A stretch of 64,000 nucleotides of DNA from Lycorma delicatula (lineage: Eukaryota; Arthropoda; Insecta; Hemiptera; Fulgoridae): NCBI RefSeq assembly GCF_047948215.1, contig NC_134465.1, positions 15,582,022 to 15,646,021 on the forward strand, given 5' to 3'. This document shows, in pieces, positions 1 through 10,100 of this stretch; position 1 is the first letter of the stretch; each line of letters begins with the position of its first letter. Below the pieces are notes generated by a model that saw nothing but the letters and a program-made list of their open reading frames with translations, was not told the DNA's origin and searched no databases. A program made the translations under genes and the position numbers.

Positions 1-595
1 TATATAATAAATAAAAGAGAAACTAGAGTAAACTGTAATAGTTTCATGTTCTCTCTTGCCACTGTTATTCCAAAACCTTTAACGTTGTTTACGAGTGAAA
101 AGGTACATTCAGGACGTAAAAGATAAAAAAAAAAAGAATTAAGGATGACATCAACATATACAAAGGCGCCAACACAAGATAACTGTCTAAAATATATTTT
201 ACATTGTTACTGATTATTTTTAATAACTTTTCAACATTTAAAAAATTATTTTACATTAAAAAAAATAATAAATATCTTAATAAACCGTTTGTTCATCTGT
301 TATCTTTGGGTTATATTGACGTTCTGTTTTTGTTAATTTTTTAAAGCGAAATATTTTGGAGACAAAATTTATTCGTCTAGACATGTAGACTATATTTATT
401 ATAATTTGAATAGAACATGATTTTAAAAAATCGGTTGGAAACATAAAAGTGTAGTTATGTTTAACAGGTTACGGTCTTTTAAAAACATACATAGTGTATT
501 ATAAAGAATGACTTTTAACTGTTTTATGATTTTTATTTTGATGGTTTCTTTTGTTCATTTTTATTCTTTTATCCTGTATTATTAGTGTATTTTAT

Positions 596-628
<33 letters not shown>

Positions 629-1390
629 CTTAAATATTTTCGCGCGCGCACATGAGTGTCATCATAAGGAGAGGAATGAAATTTTTATCGGCTCTTGTAT
701 ACGACTGATTACGATTAAAATTTAGCTAACCTGAAATACAAGGTTACGCTCCAAAAACCGTTAAAAAAATTATTTAAATCTTTATGCAAATGAACGATTC
801 ATTCGCATAAAGATTTTAAACTCATTATAGTAGAAGCTACGGTAAATTTATGTATAATAAAAAAAGGAATATTAATTAATAAATATTAATCGATGACTAG
901 ACAATACTTACGAAATACTCTACAAAAATTGTATTTTACAGGAGATTTACTAATAAAAATAAAAATTACAAATCACTCGTGATTTTTTAAGTAATCTCAA
1001 TACAAAGCGTAGATTTATTTTAAAAATGTTTAAGTCTCTAATTCAGATCGTCCGCCACGTCTTAGTGCTCATCACTTGTTTCGTTCGGATAGATAAATCT
1101 TATCTCGTGAAGTATAAAAGATAGCGAAAAACAATTAAGGACGAAGATGACTATTTAATGCCTCTATGAAAGATCGCTTTCAAAAAATTATATTTTTAGA
1201 ATGAAACTTAATTCCTGTATCGTCGTTCAACAGTGAAGTTTCTGCTGTACTATTGTACGTTTTCGATCTGATTCCTTATTTAAACTTAAATTTATTCCTA
1301 AAGTATTTTATTTCTAGTTTTAAATCTATCAAACGTCTATAGCAATTTTTTGTTCAATTTGTTCAACTTCCGGGAAAAAGCCCTCACACT
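1..1390. other. AT-rich spacer, no gene seen
   Basis: No coding signal was found in either direction. It contains a TA run followed by a T run near 601-629 and a short CG/CA alternating stretch near 641-650. It flanks the split DNA transposon; any terminal inverted repeat of that transposon should lie near its right end, but I could not identify one. Confidence 0.6.
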
Positions 1391-1858
1391 TTAGCCTAGC
1401 CGTTGACGCGCACTCAATAAAAGATTCCCTAATCGTTGGATCGGTAGAGTCGGTCCTGAAAAAATTTCACCCAGAAAGTTTAAAACAACATTAGCTGTGT
1501 GCGGTATTCCCTCTTGCGTGAACCACTCGTTTTCTAATCGAAACGCTCTTGCAAGAAGCTGAGGAACAGAATGATTACGCAGCATGTTTAGATAACGTTC
1601 ACTGTTCACTGTCCAAAAATAATGCCCTATTACCCAGTGACTTGAGATAGCGACTTATACCGTAATTCTTGGAGCGTAATGCACCTTTTCATGAAGCATA
1701 TGTTAATTTTCGGAAGCCCAAAACGCACATTTTATTTATTAACGACCTCGTCTAGGTGAAAATGCGTCTCATCTGAAAACCAAACGTTGTTCAACAGTAC
1801 GTCTTGGTGCACAACCCGTTCAGCGAATGCCATTCTTTGATGTTTGTTGTCGACCGTT
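1391..1858 (-). pseudogene. C-terminal half of a Tc1/mariner-superfamily transposase, broken
   Basis: Read on the minus strand, about 1858-1732 encodes a stretch containing NNVWFSDETHFHLD, the region around the first catalytic Asp of the DDE/D transposase fold. After frameshifts it resumes at 1609-1391 with NSERYLNMLRNHSVPQLLAR and the WF-Q-G segment that normally carries the second catalytic Asp as QDGA. Here that segment reads QEGI, so the residue is lost. The reading frame is broken at least twice and has stop codons, and the last third of the usual protein is missing or unrecognisable. The matching N-terminal half lies 8.5 kb away at 10366-10740 on the same strand, so this gene was split by insertion of element A. 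It is non-functional. The superfamily is clear; the exact family is not. Confidence 0.8.
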
Positions 1859-1870
1859 AATTTAAGCAAA
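1859..1870 (+). repeat. Target-site duplication of element A, left copy
   Basis: AATTTAAGCAAA here is repeated exactly at 10354-10365, just after the A-rich tail of element A. Joining the two flanks restores the transposase codons across the site, from the HLYPQKI segment into LKLTVDNKHQ. This fixes both ends of element A. Confidence 0.9.
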
Positions 1871-1877
1871 CCCTGAC

Positions 1878-1918
1878 GGGGAGTCTTATTCTTTAAGACT
1901 TTGGGGGTTGGCGTCCCC
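1878..1918 (+). other. Conserved 5'-end nested hairpin of element A
   Basis: GGGG (1878-1881) pairs with CCCC (1915-1918). Inside it AGTCTTA (1882-1888) pairs with TAAGACT (1894-1900). The same structure opens element B just after 34035. It begins 7 nt from the TSD-defined 5' end, so it would be at the extreme 5' end of the transcript. Confidence 0.55.
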
Positions 1919-2707
1919 ACAGGCCTAGCCTCTGCAGCTTTTCTTCCCACTACACACTGAGCTGCAGAATACTTTACCCTATACACATATACTACACCAA
2001 GAACACTACACAAATTACAACATATACCCTTACACAACTACACAACAACATCCAACACAATTTTCTCTCACATTTGAATGGCTCTACATAGTGAGTCTCG
2101 TACGACGTCCTCTGGGCACCAGGGTGAACCCAGTTGTATTTATCTCTAGCTCCAGTACGTGTGCGCTCTGCTGGAGTGGTCCGTTTTATCGCCGGTACTC
2201 GTGGGACCAAAATGTCAGTTCCAAATAATAATACTATGATGGTTGGTGGTCCATCTGAAAAACCACCAATTTTAATCTTGTGAAAAGACATCGTCCAGCC
2301 TTGTCTGACGAGGATAATAACCTGGTAGAAGACAGTACATTAAATCTTAAATACAAAAACATACGTTTCGTTGTTCTCCGCAATAATCAGGAAGGTGGCT
2401 CCCTCCAAAAGTTCTCGCCTTTCTTGATAAACAAGTTTATAACAACCTCAAGCGGTTCCCCGAAAAATATTAGAAAGTTACGAGACGGATCGATTCGATC
2501 GAAACTTTTAATGACGAACAGAGTCGATCTATCTTACGTCTCCGTAATATGGGTTGTATAAATATCAATGCAGAATGCCACAAAACTTTAAATACGAGCC
2601 GGGGAGTAACTTTTTGTCGAGACCTTTTAGATATGGATATCACTGAAATAGTTGATGAGTTCGTCCCCAAGATGTTGTTGAAGTAAAGCGTATAATGAAA
2701 CGCCAGA

Positions 2708-2746
2708 GCGGAATTATACACCGACGGTGTCGGTGTATAATTCCGC
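2708..2746. repeat. Perfect 18-bp inverted repeat with 3-nt loop
   Basis: GCGGAATTATACACCGAC is followed by GGT and then its exact reverse complement. The corresponding place in element B (about 34945-34975) has no such hairpin, so it arose in A or was lost from B. Confidence 0.9.
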
Positions 2747-3125
2747 CCTTATACTGAACCGTCACCGTCTCTTATACTGACATTCAATCTCCCTGTTCCA
2801 TCAGAAAAGATTAAAGTTACCTCTCGGTTCGGGTACGACCATTCATACCCAACCCACGGCGATATTTCAGATGCCAAGGATATGGTTACACTACAGCATC
2901 TTGCTCGAAAACGGAGATCTGTGCTCGATGTGTTAAAGAAGGCCACAATGACACTAACTGCGAAGAAGATGAAGAATGTGCGAACTGGTTCAGATACAGC
3001 CCGCTCCAGAGATTGCCCAACTTTTAAAGAAGAAAAGGCAATTCTCAAATTCTGTATTGAGCAGAAGCTATCTTTCCCGGCTGCACGCAGAGAATATAAA
3101 AAGATAAATAACTCACGGAACCTGG

Positions 3126-3200
3126 TATCTTTTGTATGTATCTTTTATGTATCTTTTGTATCTTTATGTATCTTTTATGTATCTTTTTATGTATCTTTTG
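3126..3200 (+). repeat. Short tandem repeat, unit around TATGTATCTTT
   Basis: About seven irregular 7-11-bp units built on TATCTTTTGTATG/TATCTTTTATG run through the ORF1 remnant. A second micro-array of GTAGCAGG units follows at about 3360-3390. Both are local expansions inside element A. Confidence 0.75.
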
Positions 3201-3729
3201 CCACCGCTACATCGAAACAAACTCCTACAAATGTTGGTAATCAGCAGTGCGGATCCTGCAATGAACTTAAAAAACTTGTTCGGATGCTTTCTGACCAAGT
3301 TGCTTCACTTACAGCCACTATTTCATAGCTGACAAAAACGAACAGAAAGTCATTATTAGGTAGTAGCAGGTAGCAGGTAGCAGGTAGGGTAGGTAGTGAA
3401 ACCAACAACGGAATCCCTCTCAAAGCTCCTGTCCCCAAAATTTTACCTATACAGGCAGGAGTAAACACAATTAGCGGTAAGTCATCTAATAATCCCCCTG
3501 GTAAGGGAACCCACACAACCACCCTTTCTGGGATGTCATCTACAACTTCCCATCCTTCAAAATCTCCACCTCCATCACCTCACTTACTGGAGGATATGGA
3601 TGAGGAACCGCCTGACTCCAGAGCATCGGAATTCTTTAAACTCAGAAACACGAAAAAGAGAAACCGGATCACTTATAACTAATTTTGTCATATAATTACC
3701 TATAATACTGCATGTAAGCACCTTTATTT

Positions 3730-6141
3730 ATGAACATTATTCAGTGGAACGTTAGAGGTCTTCGGTCCCGCATTGAAGATGTTTGAGTGTTGATGCGCGC
3801 ACATGAACCACTAATAATGTGCTTTCAAGAAACGCATCTACTACAGCAAGATGCGATAACACTCAGATGCTATGTCTGTGAGAGATCCGACTGTCTTGTA
3901 GATAGTAGGGAAAGTGGCGGTGTTGCTATTTTCATGCGGAATGAGGTGTCGGCTACAAGGCTACAACTGACTACCCTCATTCCCGCTGTTGCTGTAAAAG
4001 TCTCAGTTCCCTTTAAACTGCATATCTGCAATTTGTATCTCTCGCCGAACTCTCAGTTCAATACTCAAGAAATATCAAATCTCCTCACACAAATCCCTTC
4101 TCCTTCGTTAATAGTAAGAGGGTTCAATGCCCACCATATTTCCTGGGGAATATATCTGCTCCTCTCGTGAAAATATGATAAACAGAGTGAGACAAAATTT
4201 AGATCTTTGTCTACTGAATGATGGGTAATACACATTATGTCTTCATCCTCTGCTATACTGTCAAACAGCGATCTCTCCATATGCCCTTAGCACCCTTAAA
4301 CAATGGGGTTTCAAGGGCTGTATGTTTGCATTTATCAAGGATTTCCTAAATGATCGATCTTTCCGTGTTCGTATTGGAGATTCCTTATCGGGTAGCGTCA
4401 CTTTGGAGAATGGAGTCCCTCAAGGAAGTGTAATAACACCTTGTTCGCTGTAGCCATCAACACTATTACTGCATGTGTGCAACCACCTGGTTCATGTTCG
4501 TTGTTTGTGGATGATTTTGCCATCTATATCGCGTCCCGTTTAACATTCACAGCAGAAAGGCTATTGCAGAACACAATATCTCGTCTTGAAGCTTGGTCTA
4601 AGGTTACCGGCCTCACCTTGTCATCTGACAAAACAAAATGTGTACTCTTTTCTCGATTGCGGGACCCTTTTATATCGCACACAAATCTTTCTGAATGAAG
4701 AGGAAATTGCTATCTCTCATGGTATTAAGTTTTTAGGTTTGCTTTTTGACAACCGTCTTACGCGGGTCGATCACATCAAACAATTAAGAAGGAAATGTTC
4801 AAAATTGCTACATATGCTGCGAGTTCTTAGCAACACCAACCGGGGAGCTGAGAGGTCTTGTATGTTGGGATTCTATTATTCCTTAGTTCGTTCCCGCTTT
4901 GATTATGGTTGTATCGCCTACTCTTCAGCGCGTAATAACGCGCTGAAGATGTTAGATGCTGTACACCATGCTTTTCTCCGTCTTGCTGCAGGTGATTTAA
5001 GATCAAGCCCTGTCACTAGCGTACTTTGTGGAGTGCGGTGAACCATCTCTTTGGGATAGACGTGACCAAATTGTAGCATCTTACTTTGCCAGTGTTAAAA
5101 GGTAACCGAATCACCCGGCTTTTACCGCAGTTGCTGCAAATCCTAGTTTACAGAGATACGAAGACCATTCACGTGATACTGCGTCTATGAGTGTACGTAC
5201 TCGGCGGTTACTACATCATTTAAACGTGGACATACCTTCTATTTTTCCAACGTATCACTGTTCATATCCCCCGTGGAGAATCAACCTTATTAATTTTATT
5301 TTTGATCTTACCACATACAACAAACAAGCAACACCACCTATCGTTTTTCAGCAAAGTTTTCACCATATTCTCTCCAAAATAAACCCAGACTCAAAAGTAT
5401 ACACAGATGGCTCAAAACAGAATGATACCATCGGAAGCGCATTTACTCTTAATAGCAGAATCTACATCTTTGGTCTGCCTAATATTACAGGTATATTTAT
5501 TTCCGAATTGTAAATATTAATAAGGCATTGAGTATCGTTAACCCAAAATACAGTCATATCCTTATTTGTAGCGACTCGTGTAGTACACTCCAACCTTTAC
5601 AAGATATTTACTCTAGACATCCGTCGGTCACGGAAATCTATAATGCAATCGCCGAGTTGAATCATCGCAACAGGGGAGTGATTTTCTGTTGGATTCCTAT
5701 CCACGTGGGAATTCCAGGTAACGAAAGTGAGGATTCCGCTGCTAAAGAGGCTTGTAATCAACCTCCCTTCACCACTCGTGTTGCTACTTCGGACTTTATT
5801 AATTATGTAAAACAGTCTCTTCGAGCAAAGCGGCAAGGTGATCGGACGCCCACCGTCGATAACAAACTGCGGCACATTAAAGATTCTATTTGGCCTTCGG
5901 ACTCCTCATGCACAGAGTAACACACGAGTACCTGATGTCAGCAGGTCACGCACCACTATGCGCACGATGCAATTGCCGCATGACCGTGCACCACATTCTT
6001 GTGGATTGCGTTCGTTATGCGGCTTTGCGTAGTAAATTTAAATTGCCCGGAAATATCCGTCAATTTTTGGGCAGTGTCAACCAATTTTTAGACCCGATGT
6101 TTCTGTTTTTGCATCGTGCTGGTCTTATATATAAAATTTGA
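3730..6141 (+). pseudogene. ORF2 (endonuclease / RT / RNase H polyprotein) remnant of element A
   Basis: The ATG at 3730 opens with MNIIQWNVRGLRSR, the canonical start of an AP-type endonuclease; an in-frame stop follows near 3783. Endonuclease motifs CFQETHL, GGVAIF and ICNLYLSP follow to about 4165. The frame then jumps across a deletion near 4285 into the RT region, where TLKQWGFKG... corresponds to B's NTLKEWGIKG. The RT catalytic box reads LFVDDFAIYI (about 4501-4530). RNase H segments include VYTDGSKQND (about 5397) and CWIPIHVGIPGNESEDSAA (about 5690). The C-terminus has the C-x2-C...H...C motif (CARCNCRMTVHHILVDC, about 5960-6010) and ends at 6141. Several frameshifts and stops make it inactive. 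It covers the endonuclease N-terminus that B lacks. Confidence 0.85.
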
Positions 6142-6231
6142 TATTGTGGTGTATAGTTTTGTTTTTGGTAAAGTTTACAGTGTCTGTTTTATTTTTTATT
6201 TTTATTGTTCTGTTTGTTTTTTATTCTCTTA

Positions 6232-6263
6232 TTCGAAAAGGGGTCCTTTGCACCCCTCTCGTA
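6232..6263 (+). other. 3'-UTR stem-loop 1 of element A
   Basis: The sequence TTCGAAAAGGGGTCCTTTGCACCCCTCTCGTA folds with GGGGT against ACCCC, closed by an imperfect TTCGA/TCGTA base. It matches the hairpins at 10194-10226, 38526-38558 and 38820-38851 in shape and in a CTTTTACAC-like loop. Confidence 0.6.
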
Positions 6264-6278
6264 TATTGTGAAATCCAA

Positions 6279-6631
6279 TTTTTTTTTGTCTTCAGTCATT
6301 TGACTGGTTTGATGCAGTTCTCCAAGATTCCCTATCTAGTGCTAGTCGTTTCATTTCAGTATACCCTCTACATCCTACATCCCTAAAAATTTGTTTTACA
6401 TACTCCAAACGTGGCCTGCCTACACAATTTTTTCCTTCTACCTGTCCTTCCAATATTGAAGCGACTATTCCAGGATGCCTTAGTATGTGGCCTATAAGTC
6501 TGTCTCTTCTTTTAACTATATTTTTCCAAATGCTTCTTTCTTCATCTATTTGTCGCAATACCTCTTCATTTGTCACTTTATCCACCCATCTGATTTTTAA
6601 CATTCTCCTATAGCACCGCATTTCAAAAACT
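6279..6631 (-). mobile_element. 5'-truncated RTE retrotransposon copy inserted in the 3' UTR of element A
   Basis: A T-run at 6279-6287 (the poly-A tail seen on the plus strand) is followed by the terminal RTE sequence. On the minus strand, 6621-6292 encodes 109 residues beginning MRCYRRMLKIRWVDKVTNEE and ending TASNQSND. This is the C-terminal tail of the same protein encoded at 7126-10146, with only about seven differences by eye. Similarity ends at about 6630. A possible imperfect TSD is TGAAATCC (6269-6276) against TGAAATTC (6632-6639). The copy is recent and has lost everything upstream of the RT C-terminal region. Confidence 0.9.
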
Positions 6632-6874
6632 TGAAATTCTATATTTATATTAATTTTATATTGTGTTTTTTGTTTTTATTTTTATTTATTTATTTATTTT
6701 TTAAAAATAAATTTTATCACATTTTAAACTTCTGACTGTGATATTAGTTCTTTTGCGATATTAGTTAAGTGTTTAGTGATATTAGTTTTAAGTTTTATTT
6801 CATTTTAATATTTTAGTTTTACATTAGGTATATGTTTATGTTACATATAGTTTTTGGTTTAGTTATAGGTTCTT

Positions 6875-6885
6875 AAATTAGTTAC
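6875..6885 (+). repeat. Target-site duplication of full-length RTE, left copy
   Basis: AAATTAGTTAC is repeated exactly at 10163-10173 after the A-run. Up to a few A residues are ambiguous between TSD and tail. The bases beyond (AGTTCTTAATA) continue the 3' UTR of element A. Confidence 0.9.
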
Positions 6886-7015
6886 CCTCCTCTATGAATC
6901 ATGAGACCTTGCCGTTGGTGAGGGGGCTTGAGTGCTCAGGGATACAGAGTAGCTGGACCGAAGGTGCAACCATATCGGAGAGGTATCTGTTGAGAGCCAG
7001 ACTAAGGAATGATTC
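6886..7015 (+). ncRNA. Candidate HDV-like self-cleaving ribozyme at the RTE 5' end
   Basis: P1: CCTCCTC (6886-6892) pairs with GAGGGGG (6920-6926), 7 bp with one G-U. P2: GAATCAT (6896-6902) pairs with ATGATTC (7009-7015), 7 perfect bp. P3: ACC (6906-6908) pairs with GGT (6917-6919), enclosing an 8-nt L3 loop and directly followed by the P1 3' strand. P4 can form from CTCA/TGAG (6935-6938/6991-6994) and ACAGA/TCTGT (6944-6948/6986-6990). J4/2 is CTAAGGA (7002-7008), supplying the candidate catalytic C (7002). This is the HDV strand order, and it begins at the first base after the TSD. A 1-2-bp P1.1 is possible (6911-6912 with 6926-6927) only if P1 is shortened. HDV-like ribozymes are known at the 5' ends of R2 and some RTE elements; for this copy, activity is inferred from the fold. 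Confidence 0.7.
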
Positions 7016-7125
7016 CTGAAAGAGGGCAGCAGCTCTTTCAGTAGTTGTTAGGGGCGTGAGTCAGGACGACTTAAACGGCCATATCAACATCACTCAGTCC
7101 TCTGAGTACTGCGCAGCTGAAAGCA

Positions 7126-10100
7126 ATGGAAAACTACAGCTGCTTTTTTCCAAGAAAATGTGGCTCTCTGCATTTTCACATAACAATAATGGAGGCGCCT
7201 TCCTTGGTAAAATATTCCGGAGGTAAAATAGTCCCCCGTTCGGATCTCCGGGTGGGGACTACTAAGGAAGGGGTCACCAGAAAATTAAAAAATAACATTC
7301 TACGAGTCGGAGCGTGGAATGTTAGAAGCTTAAAAAAGGTTGGTAGGCTAGAAAATTTAAAAAGGGAAATGGGTAGAACAAATGTGGATATAGTAGGAAT
7401 TAGTGAGGTTCGGTGGGAAGAGGAAGGCGACTTTTGGTCAGGTGATTTTAGAGTAATTAACTCAGCATCAAATAATGGGCAGGCAGGAGTAGGTTTCGTG
7501 ATGAACAAGAAGATAGGGAGGAGAGTGGAGTATTTCAAAACGCATAGCGATAGAATCATTGTAATAAGGATAAAATCAAAACCTAAACCGACAACGATTG
7601 TTAACGTCTATATGCCTACAAGCGCCCATGATGATGATGAGGTAGAGTGTGTATACGAAGAGATTGATGAAGCAATTAAACACGTAAAAGGAGATGAAAA
7701 TTTAATAATAGTTGGAGATTGGAATGCAAGCATTGGAGAAGGCAAGGAAGGAAATATAGTGGGTGAATACGGGCTGGGCAAAAGGAATGAAAGAGGGGAC
7801 CGACTTATAGAGTTTTGCACGAAGTATAATTTAGTAATTGCCAACACCCAATTTAAAAATCATAATAGAAGAATATACACTTGGAAAAAGCCAGGCGATA
7901 CTGCAAGGTATCAGATAGATTATATCATGGTTAAGCAAAGATTTAGAAATCAACTCGTTGACTGCAAAACTTACCCTGGAGCAGACATTGATAGCGACCA
8001 TAATTTGGTGATAATGAAATGTAGATTGGGGTTTAAAAACCTGAAGAAAAGGTGTCAGATGAATCGGTGGAATTTAGAGAAGCTTGAGGAAGAGGAGGTA
8101 AAGAAGATTTTTGAGGAGGACATCGCAAGAGGTCTGAGTAAAAAAGATAAGGTAGAAAATGTAGAAGAAGAATGGGAGAATGTTAAAAAGGAAATTCTTA
8201 AATCAGCAGAAGCAAACTTAGGCGGAATAAAGAGAACTGGTAGAAAACCTTGGGTTTCAGACGATATATTGCAGCTGATGGATGAACGTAGAAAATATAA
8301 GAATGCTAGTGATGAAGAAAGTAAAAGGAACTATCGGCAATTAAGAAATGCTATAAACAGGAAGTGCAAACTGGTGAAAGAAGAGTGGATTAAAGAAAAG
8401 TGTTCAGAAGTGGAAAGAGAAATGAACATTGGTAAAATAGACGGAGCATACAGGAAAGTTAAGGAAAATTTTGGGGTACATAAATTAAAATGTAATAATG
8501 TGTTAAACAAAGATGGAACACCAATATATAATACGAAAGGTAAAGTCGATAGATGGGTGGAATATATTGAAGAGTTATACGGAGGAAATGAATTAGAAAA
8601 TGGTGTTATAGAGGAAGAAGAGGAAGTTGAGGAGGATGAAATGGGAGAAACAATACTGAGATCTGAATTTAAGAGAGCATTAAAAGATTTAAATGGCAGA
8701 AAGGCTCCTGGAATAGACGGAATACCTGTAGAATTACTGCGCAGTGCAGGTGAGGAAGCGATTGATAGATTATACAAACTGGTGTGTAATATTTATGAAA
8801 ATGGGGAATTTCCATCAGACTTCAAAAAAAGTGTTATAGTTATGATACCAAAGAAAACAGGGGCAGATAAATGTGAAGAATACAGAACAATTAGTTTAAC
8901 TAGTCATGCATCAAAAATCTTAACTAGAATTTTATACAGAAGAATTGAGAGGAGAGTGGAAGAAGTGTTAGGAGAAGACCAATTTGGTTTCAGGAAAAGT
9001 ATAGGGACAAGGGAAGCAATTTTAGGCCTCAGATTAATAGTAGAAGGAAGATTAAAGAAAAACAAACCAACATACTTGGCGTTTATAGACCTAGAAAAGG
9101 CTTTTGATAACGTAGACTGGAATAAAATGTTCAGCATTTTAAAAAAATTAGGGTTCAAATACAGAGATAGAAGAACAATTGCTAACATGTACAGGAACCA
9201 AACAGCAACAATAACAATTGAAGAACATAAGAAAGAAGCCCTAATAAGAAAGGGAGTCCGACAAGGATGTTCCCTATCGCCGTTACTTTTTAATCTTTAC
9301 ATGGAACTAGCAGTTAATGATGTTAAAGAACAATTTAGATTCGGAGTAACAGTACAAGGTGAAAAGATAAAGATGCTACGATTTGCTGATGATATAGTAA
9401 TTCTAGCCGAGAGTAAAAAGGATTTAGAAGAAACAATGAACGGCATAGATGAAGTCCTACGCAAAAACTATCGCATGAAAATAAACAAGAACAAAACAAA
9501 AGTAATGAAATGTAGTAGAAATAACAAAGATGGACCACTGAATGTGAAAATAGGAGGAGAAAAGATTATGGAGGTAGAAGAATTTTGTTATTTGGGAAGT
9601 AAAATTACTAAAGATGGACGAAGCAGGAGCGATATAAAATGCCGAATAGCACAAGCTAAACGAGCCTTCAGTAAGAAATATAATTTGTTTACATCAAAAA
9701 TGAATTTAAATGTCAGGAAAAGATTTTTGAAAGTGTATGTTTGGAGTGTCGCTTTATATGGAAGTGAAACTTGGACAATCGGAGTATCTGAGAAGAAAAG
9801 ATTAGAAGCTTTTGAAATGTGGTGCTATAGGAGAATGTTAAAAATCAGATGGGTGGATAAAGTGACAAATGAAGAGGTATTGCGGCAAATAGGTGAAGAA
9901 AGTAGCATTTGGAAAAATATAGTTAAAAGAAGAGACAGACTTATAGGCCACGTACTAAGGCATCCTGGAATAGTCGCTTTAATATTGGAAGGACAGGTAG
10001 AAGGGAAAAATTGTGTAGGCAGGCCACGTTTGGAGTATGTAAAACAAATTGTTGGGGATGTAGGATGTAGAGGGTATACTGAAATGAAACGACTAGCACT

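Larger units (their letters stand above)
2236..3682 (+). pseudogene. ORF1 (gag-like, CCHC zinc-knuckle) remnant of element A
   Basis: The start matches the ATG of the better-preserved ORF1 in element B (34471), but an in-frame TGA follows at about 2281. Segments recognisable by comparison with B include SPKNIRKLRDGS, the region before the zinc knuckles, and the ARSRDCPTFKEEKAI end of the knuckle region near 3000-3050. The C-terminal part has a possible coiled coil (CNELKKLVRMLSDQVASL, about 3250-3310). It also has a Pro/Ser-rich end closing with a TAA at about 3680-3682, only 47 nt before the ORF2 start. A palindrome (2708-2746) and a pyrimidine-rich tandem repeat (3126-3200) interrupt it. 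By family, ORF1 would bind and package element RNA. The copy is dead. Confidence 0.75.

Noticed and set aside
1871..1935. HDV-like ribozyme at the 5' end of I-like element A/B
   Set aside because: The bases can be drawn as P1/P2/P3, but P3 would be a long hairpin, there is no P4, and no convincing J4/2 with a catalytic C. Kept only as a conserved hairpin.
2280..6141. Pieces of element A as separate host genes
   Set aside because: Alignment with element B shows all are parts of one retrotransposon.
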